Assembly (NCBI RefSeq): GCF_026151205.1
Contig: NC_087082.1
Coordinates: forward strand, 3,885,408 to 3,949,407
Reading direction: 5' to 3'
Origin: Bolinopsis microptera
Taxonomy: Eukaryota; Ctenophora; Tentaculata; Lobata; Bolinopsidae
DNA length: 64,000 bases
How positions within the stretch are numbered: the stretch's first letter is position 1; each line of letters starts with the position of its first letter. The notes below the pieces were generated by a model. The model was not told where the DNA came from. It searched no databases and saw only the letters and a list, made by a program, of their open reading frames with translations. The position numbers were made by a program, and so were the translations under genes. Positions 23,134 to 36,182 of this stretch are shown one piece after another.

Positions 23134-24230
23134 CGAGAAATAAGACTAACTTCCTTATACGGTCATATCACGTGATCGAGACAGTATTTCGCCAATATCT
23201 CGTCAGGGGAGCATTTTAACCCTATGTCATGTGGGGTGATTCGGAATCAGCGTCCGAAAATACATCGATTGAAGTTGGTTACAACCGTCGGGGGCCCTTT
23301 TAGAACAATCTCAAAGATCGACTGTAGAGTGATTTAGCACGCTCGATGCCTTTGTGCTTTGGTGATGATTGGCCAATTAGGCAATTTTGATAAGACGCGA
23401 AGAAACGAAAGTTGGTATATGAAATATTGACTTATCGAGAAACTTAGATGTTAGAGTTATACTATATATTAGAGTTATACTATATATTAGAGTTACTATA
23501 TATTAGAGTTACTATATATTATTGTCAATAAGCTAAATTTAAACATTGAAGTGACTCAAAGTTTGACCATTGTTAATGGTCTGGCCCGGCGCGCGCTACT
23601 TCGTAGCACTTGCTATCGGGCTACTTCGAAGAAATTTAGACGAGTAACATCCGTCAACTCAAAGTTTAACCATCTTAACTTTAAATTTCCATTATGAGTA
23701 TGTCAATGACATGCGGCAACTTGAACTCCTCTACCGCTGCTTCGTCATTTGTGAAAACTTGACATACGTTGCATGCCACTTTTCGCGCGCGAAGCGCGCG
23801 CCGCCGAAGGCGGAAAAATACATAATATCTCTGATATTTGTGATACGTAACATGTATCAAGTGAAAACCTGATTATTGCACGCAAGTTGCTGCTATTAAT
23901 TAGTCCGCTTGTAATAAAGGATAGGCTTCACTTGGGTAATACCACATATCAATGGTGTGGCACGGCAGGGGTTGACCAACAGATCGCATGTTACGCGACA
24001 TTACGATGAGGATCACATAACTACCAGCCCCATCGCAATTAGTTCCCACACTTAACGTCACCTGATCACACGCACAACGTCACCCGATCTGACGTTCTGC
24101 TCTGCACCACCTCACACCGTCTCTTTACTCGTCACGAATTCCCACACAACACGAGCCCATGACAGTGAACTTGAGTAGGTGATCGTCAGAGCAGGAACTG
24201 GTCAAACCCCTTCCACCCAGGTAACAAGAG

Positions 24231-24237
24231 TATAAAT
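24231..24237 (+). promoter_or_regulatory. TATA box of the homeobox gene
   Basis: TATAAAT lies 86 bp upstream of the ATG at 24317, leaving room for a start site about 30 bp downstream and a short 5' UTR. Position and match are direct observations; use in vivo is inferred. Confidence 0.6.
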
Positions 24238-24316
24238 ACCCTCAGACAGAGGGTCTAGACATCGAGTTATCCTCAGTAACTACAACAACTACCAAACATC
24301 CTATCAACTAGTCACT

Positions 24317-25291
24317 ATGTGTACTGTTTACAATAACCCATCCTTCCAACTAACTCCTCCGACTTATCTGGAGTCCCACTCTGATAGACTTATTACCCCC
24401 GCTCCATATTCCATCCCTGTTCCAACCACCCTCTCTCAGTCTCAGGCACCCTACACAGCTGCCCTATCACCGGCATCCTATCCTCAATCCTCCACAAACC
24501 CTCCTCCAACTTTCTACCCCTCCCCAGATTCCAGCCACAACTCTCCTGGTTCTCCACCTACCACTACATCCCTCTTAGAACTGAGGAGCTATCCTGAGCC
24601 GAGTCTTTCAACCAGCACCGGTACCTACCCACAGGGGGACACTCCGCAACACAACTTCTACGAGTACATGTACTCTTCATTCCCTAACTACCAGTACCAG
24701 AATCCTAGCATCTACACTGATAACAGTGTCCCTGATACGGATAGTTACCCCAGTGTCGCACCATACTACTCCCACCCCTCCTACCATCCTTACAGCTACT
24801 CGAACAGAGCCCCTTCCCATTCCAACATCTACACAGAGAGAACTACTGCCTCCTCCACCGCCCACTCTCTGCTGCAAACCTCCCAGAGCTCCGCGACAAC
24901 CATCCAGCACCCAGCTGACTCCTCTACGGACCTCTACCCTTCCTCGACAGTCATGTCACCTGAAGCAAGTGATAATACTAACAGTCCCAAATACCCTCCT
25001 GTACTTGTGAAAGGTGGCGGTAAAATCAGAGCTAAACCGGTGAAACGGACAGAATTCTCCGCTGCAGACCTCAGGATCCTTGAAGGACACTTTGCGGTAT
25101 CAGACTTTGCCAGAGGACCACGTCGGGACGATATTGCTAGACAGTTGAACGTGAGACCTAGATCTATCACCATTTGGTTCCAGAACAGACGAGCTAAGCT
25201 GAGGGCCAGGACCCAACAACTGGATCTGTTGAAGAAGGCGGCAGAGACTGGGGTTGTTCAGGACATCGAGAAGATTTCTGATTTCAGATAG
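24317..25291 (+). CDS. Divergent homeodomain transcription factor, single exon
   Basis: 324 aa with no intron. Residues 1-230 are low-complexity, rich in Pro, Ser, Thr and Tyr (SYPSVAPYYSHPSYHPYSYS), resembling a transactivation region. The homeodomain occupies about residues 240-299, with F8 (TEF), L16/F20 (LEGHF) and the recognition helix ITIWFQNRRAK (W48 at residue 287, Q50, N51, A54). The middle helix (ARGPRRDDIARQLNVRP) matches no ANTP or PRD family I know. A short tail follows. The protein is expected to bind TAAT-type DNA sites. Family (PRD-like, ANTP-like or lineage-specific) is not resolved. A TATA box lies upstream; the other frames through this locus are shadows. Confidence 0.88.
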   Translation: MCTVYNNPSFQLTPPTYLESHSDRLITPAPYSIPVPTTLSQSQAPYTAALSPASYPQSSTNPPPTFYPSPDSSHNSPGSPPTTTSLLELRSYPEPSLSTSTGTYPQGDTPQHNFYEYMYSSFPNYQYQNPSIYTDNSVPDTDSYPSVAPYYSHPSYHPYSYSNRAPSHSNIYTERTTASSTAHSLLQTSQSSATTIQHPADSSTDLYPSSTVMSPEASDNTNSPKYPPVLVKGGGKIRAKPVKRTEFSAADLRILEGHFAVSDFARGPRRDDIARQLNVRPRSITIWFQNRRAKLRARTQQLDLLKKAAETGVVQDIEKISDFR

Positions 25292-28200
25292 ATTTTAGTT
25301 TTCAATATTAGTGGTTATCTGATAGTTAATCCTGTTATTTCTGTTTTGGAGAATACAAATAATCAATTTACAGTTCCGTTCCAAAGTAATTTAATATTTA
25401 AAAAAGGAGTATAGTGTAAACACTAAACATTGATATTTATTTATAATACATTCTGATGCATTTACAAAATTCGTCTACTTTGTAAAACTATGAAATTATA
25501 TGATCCAAATTTTGAAGTTATCTATCTTAATTAATTATCTACACATAGTCATAAGAATAATACATAACTTTGTTTACAGATTCACAATTAAAATTCCAAG
25601 TATAAGCCCTAAATACCTCAAACCTTAAGATAAAATATCTCACCAAGAATGAAGACCTATATTAAGCACCTGCAAAAATTTTAATACTCAGAATACCCAA
25701 AATATGCAATTGGAAATAAATGCACATAATATTTGAAATACAAATGAACCGATACGGACTTCCAAATTCAGCGATAAGGAACTGCTAAATGCGGGTAAAA
25801 TTATTTAGTAACGCCCAGTGACTCATGATAAGCCCAAAATAAATGGATAATACTCTTGGAGATAAATTGGAACATGATGAAGTGTACCCACGCCCCCTTG
25901 ACCATGATATACTATACATAGGTCTGTATAGACCTATGCATTATACATGATTCACGACATTAATATTATTCGTCGGGATGATCTTCGATGTTCCCATGAT
26001 ATTAATATCTATAGTCAATTACTTTGGCACCAAATTATGATCGATCTCGAGCCAATAATCCGCGAAGATAAGAGCAGTTGTGGGGGGTGACTGACACAGT
26101 GAAATTACGCGGAAGTCAGCATATATACGTTCGGCGTGTAACCTGATATGGCATTTAATCTATCACAGGATTGCAGATAAGGTAAGAAGATAAGAAAAGA
26201 TAATTCGGCGGTTATCGCCGAGGCAGAGAGAGATCTATCTTTGTATTTTCGCGTGTGAGTGTATTCTGTTTGTCTTGGTTTGTTGATATTGTGGTTTGAT
26301 TGCTGTTACCCTTTTCGTTCAGTTTTAGGGGGAGGACTGTCGGAGAACTTCTTGTCGATTAATACAGATGAAAGATTGATTATCACAATCCTTGGTGACA
26401 GTCATGTTATCAAAATTCAAAGAAGAGCTGGAACTAGATATTTCTATGATGAATTGTTTTTGTTCCACGTGTTTTTGCCTAATTTTTTACTCGTGAAACG
26501 TTATAGCCTTGCTCTATCACACTCACAGCGCCGGTTTTTACGAGCGATTCAGCTAAGGTAAAAGCGTAGTTAGAGAAATTAAACTCCCGTTCGGTAAGCT
26601 GTAAACTATTGCCTTGAGACTCAGAGAACACCTGTCTTTCTGTACACCTGCTCGACTATATTATAAATCTCCCGCCCACCCATTGGGCTATTCCACCTCG
26701 CTCAGCTTCTCTGATTGGCTACCAGTGGTCACGTGACTTGGCAAATCGTGAGCAGATTGGTTAAGACGCGCCACGTGGGTCAAACGCTGCACGCTTATTG
26801 AATAACGACGAGGTATGATGATCATGATTGGCTAATGTGGTGGTTGGATGATGGCGATGACGAAGATAGAGTACAAGTTCTGTAGGGTAACACATTGCAG
26901 CTCGAGGGTAGGAGGGAGGGCGGCTCGCAGATCAACACCTGTTTTTTTAATAAATTTAGAGGGACACCTGGTAAGGATAGATCGCTAGTAGTAGTAGCGG
27001 GCACTGCTGCTGTCTGGTGCCCACTCTGCCCTGCTGCACTCCCTATATTAACTCTCATATTCCGATCAGCTTATCTCTTCATCATGGCCACTTTCCATCT
27101 TAATCTAGATAAGCTGGCTGCTCTGCCATGCCTTGCAACGTCTTATTTGTTTGTTGACTACCTTTTGTGTCCTAAAGTTAGAGTTGAGCCGGGGTATGAT
27201 GGAGATCAATTTATGCAAGGTGTGGGGGAACATCTATCTAATCTCAATCTCCCGCACTTGTGCAACCTGTATTCGAGAAGTCAGTAATCATTGCATGCGT
27301 CAGCCCGGAAGGTGGCCATAAGGTGGTCAAAAGAAGAGGTATTCTTGGAATCATAGCTTGTTTTCCAAACTTTAAGCCACCTTTTCAACACCATTTTGAT
27401 CATCTTGTAATCATTAAGTTCATTCTGGGGATTCGAAAAAGTCGTTTTTCGTATTTCGTAGCACTTTCGAATGTGCCAGCAAGTTTTGCAACAGAAATCT
27501 GATAATGACTCATTTTTAGCTGAAAACCACAGTCTAATCAAATGTACGCTACTTTCGTTCCACGATCTCATTGATAATAGAAATCATTAGAAAGTCACAC
27601 GAACTCGATACTTGGTTAGGTGCGATAACGTCACCTCTTATCACAACATATCAGCTGATAATTCTATCGCATTATTCCGGACCCTGTCAACACGTCTCAC
27701 TGTCCAGCGCTCACAACTCCCCCTCTCTTCGCCTCGTGATCTGCACCGAACTGAGGAGAACTGTCCACTGAGAACCACAAACTGTGAACCGAGAATCAGA
27801 ATCTGCGAACTCAAATTGATCACCGACACCAGAAACATTGTTTAGCTGCTGTACAAAAATACATGGCCATTCATTTTTAAGGTGCGTTGGGTGATCGGCG
27901 ATCAGTAATTTTCACACATGATTTAGTTATGAAAAATAACATATCTGCTCTCGTCTGATTGTTTTAGAGCTGCCAGGTGTGCATTACCTCCCTGAATATA
28001 CACCTCTACAACTACCCTAAAGTCCTACGTGCACTCTAATTCCTGTTACCACGGGTACAATTCATCGTGGGCACAGTCATTTGAATGGTGTTAGTCACGT
28101 GATCTAGGCTGTGATCATTGGAACTTCTAACCTCCCCTCCCTTTCTAGGATGAAGCATGGTATCACGAATTTTGAGATTCCAGCACGGACCAGGACACCC

Positions 28201-28580
28201 GATAACATGTCCAATGGCCTGTCACCTAGGTAACGCTAGTTCTTAACACTTTTCACCATCTAATTTTACCACTGGTGTATTATATAAATAAAACCGTGAA
28301 TTATAAGTACCGCTACCACGTTATGGTTATGATTTATGAATATGATTGCTAATATGAAGAGGATTTCTGATATAGATATGAATTGAAAATCTGTTTCACC
28401 CATTTCGTAAGTTTTGAAGCGATCTTTTAAAGAAGAGCGTGATTGATTCGATGCCCTGAAAGTTTACAGAATCTGAATTTATTTTGGAAATCGCAAGACT
28501 GATTTACTGAAAGTAAAATTTACGATACATTCAGCTCGATGATTATTCAAAAAACATGTTAAAAACTATTCCCTCTCAGT
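25292..28580. other. Intergenic region upstream of the Kelch gene
   Basis: No domain-bearing exon was found. Several overlapping short frames lie at 26259-26561 and 26822-27845, without recognisable content. The segment 26640-26830 holds CACGTG and ATTGG motifs, and 5' UTR exons of the Kelch gene could lie here. I see nothing firmer. Confidence 0.5.
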
Positions 28581-31500
28581 ATGAGGAAGCTACAGCCGAT
28601 ATCACGAAAGCGAGCACGGTTGGACGGTAAACTATTGCTAGAGGACAGAAATCACAACTCAGTATGCATGATCGCCATGAACGACTTCAGAAAGCGTAAC
28701 CTTCTCTGTGATTTCGTCATCACTGCAGGTAGGGTTCCGGTGTGAGATTCATTTTTACACTGCGAGCAAGTAATGAACTTGGTGGTGAAATTTGTTTAAT
28801 ATTTTCATAATATTTTAGCTCTTTAAAACTCTGATCGTGCCAGTTGGGCTTATCTCAGCTGTGAAATTCAAGTCCCCCAGATTAACAAGATAACAAGGTT
28901 CACAATTAACATTGTCTAAATTAGCAATCAATTTATATTAACTGTCCACAGTAAATTAGTTAACAATTCCTCATCAGGAGAGAGGGAAATATTTGCTCAC
29001 AAGATAATCCTAATCTCAACGTCGCTCTGTTTTGCCGGACTACTGGACAGTGGAGGGAAGTTCTCTGAGATAAACAAGTACAAGTGAGTGTAGTGGACTT
29101 GTAGTGGACTCGTAGATATTTGGTAGACACTGGGTAGACACTGGGTGGACACTGTAGTTGTGTACTTGTGTAATGTGTAGGTAGAAATATTCTGCGCCTC
29201 TGAAATAAAGTGAAGGTTTAGATAAATCAGTGACATTTAATTGTCATATAAGCAGTGTATATTTATTCTATAGTCCCTACCACCCGCCCCCACTCCCCAC
29301 TCCCTCTTCCTTTAGCTGATTTCTCTTCCAACATACAATCATTACAGAGTGGATTTAGACGGTGAAGTAGTGGAAAATCTGATAGATTTCACGTACACAG
29401 GTACGATAGAGTTGACTCTGCAGGAGGTGCAGGCTATGCTAGTAGCAGCCAATCAACTCAAGTTCATCACTGTCGTCAGAGTAAGCTGGGACTTTTAGTT
29501 TTTAAATTGTATCCCTTAAAGTTTCAATACTCCTTGGTCTGATAAATGGCGAATATTAACGCCGCCCCTGTTTTTATTATTGTAAAACTTTATGAACCCT
29601 CTTTTCCTTTCAGGCATGTGTAGATTTCTTGAAGAGGCACATGTCAGCCATGACATGCATATCACTACGACAGTTTAGTAAAACTATCCAATGTGACGAG
29701 TTAAAGTTATCTGCAGATGTGTACATTTTACAACACTTCCGGGAAGTTTCCAACACGGAGGACTTCTGTAAGCTAGCTTATAGCCAGGTGAGATAGCCGT
29801 TAGCTACTTTTAGCTACCTATATAGCTATATAGCTACTCTTACTAACCTAGTGGCTACTTTTAGCTATCTATAGCTATATATACTATATAGCTGTTAGCT
29901 ACTTTTAGCTACCTAGTTATTTGGTTAGATACTCTCAGTAACCTAGTGGGTACTTTTAGCAAACTATTGTGCCTAATCGGTGTACTTTAAGTTGTTTTCT
30001 CCAAGCAACAGCAATATTCATAAGATAATATAACCCAGATGTTACAACAAAAATTCCACCATTCCATCAATAAAGAACCCCCATTCCCCAAGGTGTGGGA
30101 GCTGATAAGCAGTGATAATCTACAAGCAGAGAGTGAAGATTTAGTGTTTGAGGCGGTTATGACGTGGATTAAGTTCGATGTGACAAACAGACTGTCCTAC
30201 TTACAAGCCCTCTTTTCGGCCATCAGATTACCTCTCATTCCTATCAGATACCTACTTAAAAAAGTAAGCATATAAGATCATAATATCGTAGTTTGCAGTC
30301 TTTTAAGAAACAGTAAATTATACTTTTTAATAAGAATTCAATCAGGATTTAAATTCATCAATGACCTGCAAAATAAACATTCAATATTTCGTTTACACTG
30401 CAATTACTTAAAATTATCGTCTGTGAAGTGGTCATATTCTTCGTCATTCCTTCGTCATTCCTTCAAGTTGTATCCAACATTGTGGCCCGCCTGATAAGTT
30501 AAAATTCTTGCTGTTACGTACTGGGTACATGTCGACATGGAATCAGTTCTGGGTCAACCTGTCGATAAAGTTCATTTTCCGATCCAGAATCATGCTTAGG
30601 TCTAGAGACGCCATGATTCTTTTTGTATGATGAACGGATTGAATAGGACGTCTTCTGAGTAGTACCATGACTTACTCAGAATGATGATAAGACTCCTAGA
30701 GGGAAGATTTGCAGATTACAGGAGCAATTAACTCTAAAATTACTGATTATCATATGAACGATAAGGAATTTCTTGTCTCATTCTATAGATGAGCGAGTGG
30801 TGTTTCACGAGGAACATTATCTTTATAACCTTATTAGTATTATCATGGGATGGAATTTAAGAAATATTCAACGAAAAAATCTTACATTTAAATATTCATT
30901 TAGGGTCAGATAACTAACTTAGATAGTGGCTGGCACCCCACCAGCATCCCTTAATGATCAATTCAGCACTTGTTTCGAGGGAGAAAACATCAATATGATC
31001 CATAACATTTCCCCCCATTTCTTATCGCTCCGAGACAGAATTTTGAGTATGAAGTGATGTCTTTCGGAAAGTTAATCCTAATGCCCACGCGCCTTCGGGA
31101 CTTAATAATAATAGAATAATCATATTAGCTTATCTGTGGAGCAATTTTTGGAGGCTACTGCTGTACTGAACTTTATCGGTTTGTTTTGGACTTAATAAAT
31201 AATAACGATGCATAAACGATTCCATTAAGATAACCTAGAGGGTCTCCAGATCATCTTCATTATCAAGATCTTGTAAATTCAACGACCAGGCCGATAATTA
31301 TGCTGCTGATAGCAATCCATCTCGAATGAAAGTCAGGTACGACGGTGAAATACCTCTAAACATTTCATTTTGGAATGTGTTTGCAATGAATTTTAAAAGC
31401 AACAGTATAATCTGTATCCGTTGGGTATCTGAGAAAGCTCAAATTCCAAAACACTCCTACAAAGTTTTAGATAAAACTAGCTGCTGAGCTGCATGTTACT

Positions 31501-34500
31501 CATGACGCAAATGTAATTTCCAGACCAGATAAGATAAGGGCTGATATGCCCGTCAACAAATTCTACAAAACAACAAAAAGGTTAGGAAGAAAAACCGGAA
31601 ACTCATAGTCGCGTGTTGCACCATGTGTTACAAAAATAGGCTGTACGTATCAGTTCTGTACAAGTCCGGTCTTGGAATTTCTAAGAAGTTTCGCCCATTT
31701 TGCTTATCTCAAAACTATATCTCATTTGAAAACAGAAACGTAGCAGTGAAACCTAGATATCGCAAACGTATCACTTTGTAACCCAGACCCTAAATTTAAC
31801 AGATAGAGTTATCAGCACTCAGGTGATCCAGCCTTAAAAATATCTTTTCAAGAACAAGAAAATTACATCATATATATGAAGAATATAGTCTACAGTCTCA
31901 AGATAAAAGTGTGGTCGACTATCAAACGTTTTTTATCCCTTACTTTGTATCTCAAAAAGTAAAACATGAAAACTATCTCATATTATTGGATCGTTTCCAG
32001 CGGCCAAGAAGAGAATATCCCAAATTATTTTACTTTTAGCCGTAGAACAGAATATACTTCGAGGAACGGTTGCTATTTTAGAAATGTTCAGATAAGATAC
32101 TGAGTACGATCAGTAGTATTACTATTATAAAACGGCCGGCTAAACCAGCAAATCCAGGATTATGTGTATAAACTGCCATATTACTTTAGGTTGGTGTTTT
32201 CAACTATAATTTCCATTATTAATTATTGAGAATCGTATATTTCAGGTAGAAACAGAAGAACTGATAACTAATGATGTGACCTGCAACTCACTGCTACACA
32301 AAGCTAAAAACTACCATTTACTACCCGGTAAAGTCTCTTTTATTCATTGCTGAATCAGGGTTTAATAACTGTGGAGATCTCAGTTTGAGCAGTTGGTCAC
32401 TAATATCGAGGTCACTAATTAGTTATTATCTCTGGTGACTGGCCACTAATTAGTAATCATCTCTTCAGATAACAGGTGTCAGTTCGTTATCCCTGGTCCC
32501 CTACAAAACCCAGGACGATCTAGGCTTGTCAGTAACGTGCTCTACGCTGTAGGTGGGGAGGAACTTAATGGTGCACGACTCAAAAGTGTAAGTATTTCAA
32601 TCGTGACCTTGAGTCTCAAGAACTGTATAGATCAATTCCTATGATATCTAGTTTAAATAGTTTTAATTAAAATAATTATTTTAATGCTTATTACTATAAT
32701 TGCAGGTAGAATGTTACTCGACCGAAACAAAAGAGTGGATACCAGTAGCTAACTTGAACACCGAGAGGAGCGGAGCAGCTGTCTCATTCCTTCAGGGATA
32801 TCTTTACGCGTGTGGAGGTCAGCAATAAGCATACACATAGTCTTTTCACTATTCCCAATGTTTGAAATGGAGAAAATAGAAAGTTAAGGTTCTCGTGTAC
32901 TACGATTGTCCATTATAAATTAAACTAATCAACTGATCACCGTTTTCTAAATGGGGTGTTAAAGCCGAACAGTGACGAACCCATTGCAGGTTTTGAGCAG
33001 TCGAGTGCGCTGAGCAGTGTGGAGAGGTATGATATCTACAACAACAGGTGGAGTTACCTTCCTCCTATGATCAAAGAGAGATCCTGTGCTGGAGCTACTG
33101 TTCTTGATAACTGCTTGTGAGTTATGTTCTTTAGAGCTACTGTTCTTGATAACTGCTTGTGAGTTATGTTCTTTAGAAACAACAGCTTGTTAGGAGTAAA
33201 TCAAGGTTATAATTATCTTAGAACGACACTATTCACCAAGACAATAATATGCTCATCGCGAAACCTTCACTGTCACAGTGCTGCAGTGTCACAGTGCTGC
33301 AGTGTCACAGTGCTATAGTGTCACAGTGCTATAGTGTCACAGTGCTATAGTGTCACAGTGCTACAGTGTCATAGTGCTACAGTGTCACAGTGCTACAGTG
33401 TCATAGTGCTACAGTGTCACGGTGTTAGTGTCACAGTGTTATTGTGTCACAGTGTTAGTGTCACAGTGTTATTGTGTCACAGTGTTAGTGTCACAGTGTT
33501 AGTGTCACAGTGTTAGTGTCACAGTGTTATTGTGTCACAGTATTATAGTGTTACAGTGTAACACAAACAATGACTAACACGGTGCTAGCTGACAAAGGCC
33601 CTCATGTTACCAACAGGTGTGACACTGATTACCACTGTACTGTACATAACAACAACTCTTCAGGTATGTAGCAGGTGGTAACTCCAGTTCAACCACCCTC
33701 AACTCCGTCGAGAGATTTGACCCACGCGACAACGGGTGGAGCGCCGTGGGTAACATGCAGTTCCCGCGCAACGGAGTCACTGTTTGCACGTGCAGGGGCA
33801 TGGTGTACGCTGTCGGGGGACATGACGGTCATCAGGAACTCAAGTGTGTGGAGAGGTAAGCATCATAATCCTACGGGAGAGATTGAGATATATACCATGT
33901 TATTTTAACAAGCCAGATTGTTTTAGTGAAAGAAATATATCATCCGTACACGTTAAATCTTATTTGTAATCAACAAATCACAAACTCCAGATGTTCTAAA
34001 GTCAGTGATACACTACGTATTTTACAGGTACAACATCCGGATGAACAAGTGGGAGAGCGTGTGCTCAATGCACTCTCACCGCTCCTACGCGGTAGCGGGG
34101 GTTGTGGGCGGGGAGGTGATTGTGGTTGGGGGTTACAACGGCTCAATAAACCTGGCTACGGTTGAGAAGTACAATCCTGTAAGCGATAGCTGGTCCATGT
34201 TGTCCATGTTGGGCAGTCCCAGGAGGTGGGTGATGATTATTTTATAATTCTTAAAAACTAGGAGGATGCCTTTGAGATCTTTTTTACTTCGTCTAAAATT
34301 TTCTTTACAGATCAACTGAGTAGTAACTGATTTCCCGACTGAATACTGACTGATTTTCCAACTGATTTCCTGACTGAGTACTAATATATTTGTTTCAGCT
34401 ATGCAGGATGTGGAGTTCTGGACGACAACCTGTTTGTCGTGGGAGGATGTGACATCACACAATGCCTAAACACTGTGGAGATGTACGACTCAACCACCAA

Positions 34501-34576
34501 CAAGTGGAGTCCTTCGGAGAGAATCAACGTTCCTCGAGCCTGCTGTGGTGTGTCCGGACTCTGTTTTAGCTCATGA
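28581..34576 (+). CDS. Kelch-like protein (BTB-BACK-Kelch), 12 exons, complete
   Basis: Exons: 28581-28728, 28978-29083, 29348-29480, 29614-29787, 30039-30263, 32246-32327, 32469-32587, 32706-32817, 32990-33116, 33664-33855, 34028-34225, 34399-34576. All have GT/AG borders and compatible phases; total 1794 nt, 597 aa plus TGA, the normal KLHL length. BTB domain ~36-140 (FRKRNLLCDFVI, IFAHKIIL, IDFTYTGTIEL); BACK ~141-265 (LKRHMSAMTCISLRQFS, MTWIKFD). Six Kelch blades follow, each with a GG pair (YAVGG, YACGG, YVAGG, YAVGG, IVVGG, FVVGG). Such proteins are substrate adaptors for CUL3 ubiquitin ligases. Which KLHL it matches is not decided. Exon 9's donor region is duplicated, and intron 5 is the longest (2.0 kb). 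Confidence 0.95.
33093..33178 (+). repeat. 42-bp tandem duplication across an exon-intron border
   Basis: The segment AGCTACTGTTCTTGATAACT...TTCTTTAG, including the exon 9 donor TT|GTGAGT, occurs twice in tandem. The first donor keeps the Kelch frame; the second would add 42 nt including an in-frame TGA. Confidence 0.85.
33271..33556. repeat. GTCACAGTGCTATAGT minisatellite in a Kelch-gene intron
   Basis: About 18 copies of a 13-17 bp unit GTCACAGTG(C/T)TA. The plus-strand reading frame here is repeat read-through. Confidence 0.9.
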
Positions 34577-36058
34577 AGGAAACGTGACATTGTGAGATGA
34601 CTTTGTTATGACGTCACCGGTTATTTAACACCTCAATAGTCAATAATATTGTGAGCAAAAGGGATTTAGAGGTGATGGACGAGACTACAAGTTGTAGCAG
34701 TAGCCATAGAGCATGGAGAGAGAACTGTTGTCGAAAGATCATGAGAACAGGATGGTTGAGAATTGAGATGCTATGGATTTGTGTCGTAAAGACTTATATA
34801 ATAGATCATGATGCAGATGTTAAACTATTAAATTTATATTACTCATATACTTAGGATAAACTAGAAAATTAGCAATAGGGCGAAGATAATCGATCTGGAA
34901 CTTGATTTTGATTTTATTTTGGTGTTTTTTTCGATCTTGAATTTTCTTGCCATGGAATATAACATAAACATTCATAAATGATAAATGATAAAATTCAAAA
35001 AGATATGATTTGATAACAAAAAAGTTATTATAATCTTACAATAGCTGTTTGATATAGGACGTTACGACTTTCAGTTTGAAACTTAGTGTACTAATTTAAA
35101 AACATAGATCATAGGTTAGCTTACTAGAACTTAACAAAATTTAAATATGAAATACATAGATTTCGTTGATACATTATATATGTTAAATTGTTCGAAATAG
35201 ACATGGGACAGTCGACAAAGTTATTAGTTTTTCTTATTTGATCGGTGCGATCTTGATTCACAATTTGGCGGTTTAGTCTAGTTCATGTATGTCAACAAAT
35301 TATATTAATTTTTTAAAGGTGTCTTTTGAGATGTTGAACTTACACGCAAAAATCGAAACGCACCTGTGCTACTCAATATTCGTGTATGTATATTGATAGC
35401 ATTTTCGTGTGAAGGATTGTGTAATACGTGTATGGATATTGAATATTGATATGTACGGATTGATTGATACTTGGCAACCATTAAAGACTTAGTTATCTTG
35501 TTTCCCGCAATAACACTTTCATTTAAACAAAATTTTTGATAATGGTATATCTTGTACGTACTGCATTGATATTCACGTTCGAAAATTTTATCATAAATAC
35601 ATTACGTTTCGTTTTGCAAATTTATTTACTTGATTTTTAATTTCAGAATGACAAATAATTAATTCGTTTTACTTATTCAAGCATATTAAATGGATGGAGC
35701 GAATTACTTATCCCATTCCAAGAGGCAGTGATTAGAGAAGCTTTATTAACAAGCCAGATAATATTGTCCCATGTCCTGCTATTTATCAGATTTTTCCTAA
35801 TTTGAAAATCCTACCTAATTAATGGTCTAATTACCTAATTGATGGTCTAATTACCTAATTGATGGTCGGCAACTCTATTTCGGCTCCAGAGACCAGGATC
35901 CTGATGCTCCAGGTTGAGAAACCACAGCTCTATTTCTTGCAGACGGTACTCGGGGGACAAATATTTGAGGCATCACAGTATCTTGTAATTCGTCTCATCT
36001 AGCAGTGAATGGGAGCTGAAGTAGGAAAGTTTTGAATTTCAATAACAACATAAAAGTG
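34577..36058. other. Intergenic stretch
   Basis: AT-rich 3' flank of the Kelch gene. No exon, RNA gene or named repeat was recognised. Confidence 0.6.
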
Positions 36059-36130
36059 TGGAGATGCGGGGTCTCGAACCCCGGACCTTGTACATGCAAA
36101 GCACACGCTCTACCGCTGAGCTACATCCCC
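36059..36130 (-). tRNA. tRNA-Ala (anticodon UGC)
   Basis: 72 nt including the discriminator A; no CCA is encoded and there is no intron. Acceptor GGGGATG pairs with CATCTCC. The A box (TAGCTCAGCGG) and B box (GGTTCGAGACC) are intact. The anticodon loop TTTGCAT gives UGC. A TTTT run follows a few bases downstream as Pol III terminator. Identical in sequence to the gene at 37258-37329. Confidence 0.97.
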
Positions 36131-36182
36131 ATTGAATTGTTTGAAAACGCGTTTTATAGAAAAACAGACAAAGCGTACAGAT

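Larger units (their letters stand above)
19506..24230. other. CpG-rich, repeat-dense intergenic region
   Basis: Besides the repeats listed separately, it holds several copies of CGCGCGCTACTTCGAAGAAATT followed by a segment with GAGTAACATCCGTCAA (near 20700, 20840, 21080 and 23590-23660), and a TAGAGTTATACTATATAT tandem at 23450-23520. No gene could be supported. Confidence 0.6.

Noticed and set aside
33334-33516. Cys/Ser-rich small frame
   Set aside because: Translation of the GTCACAGTG minisatellite.
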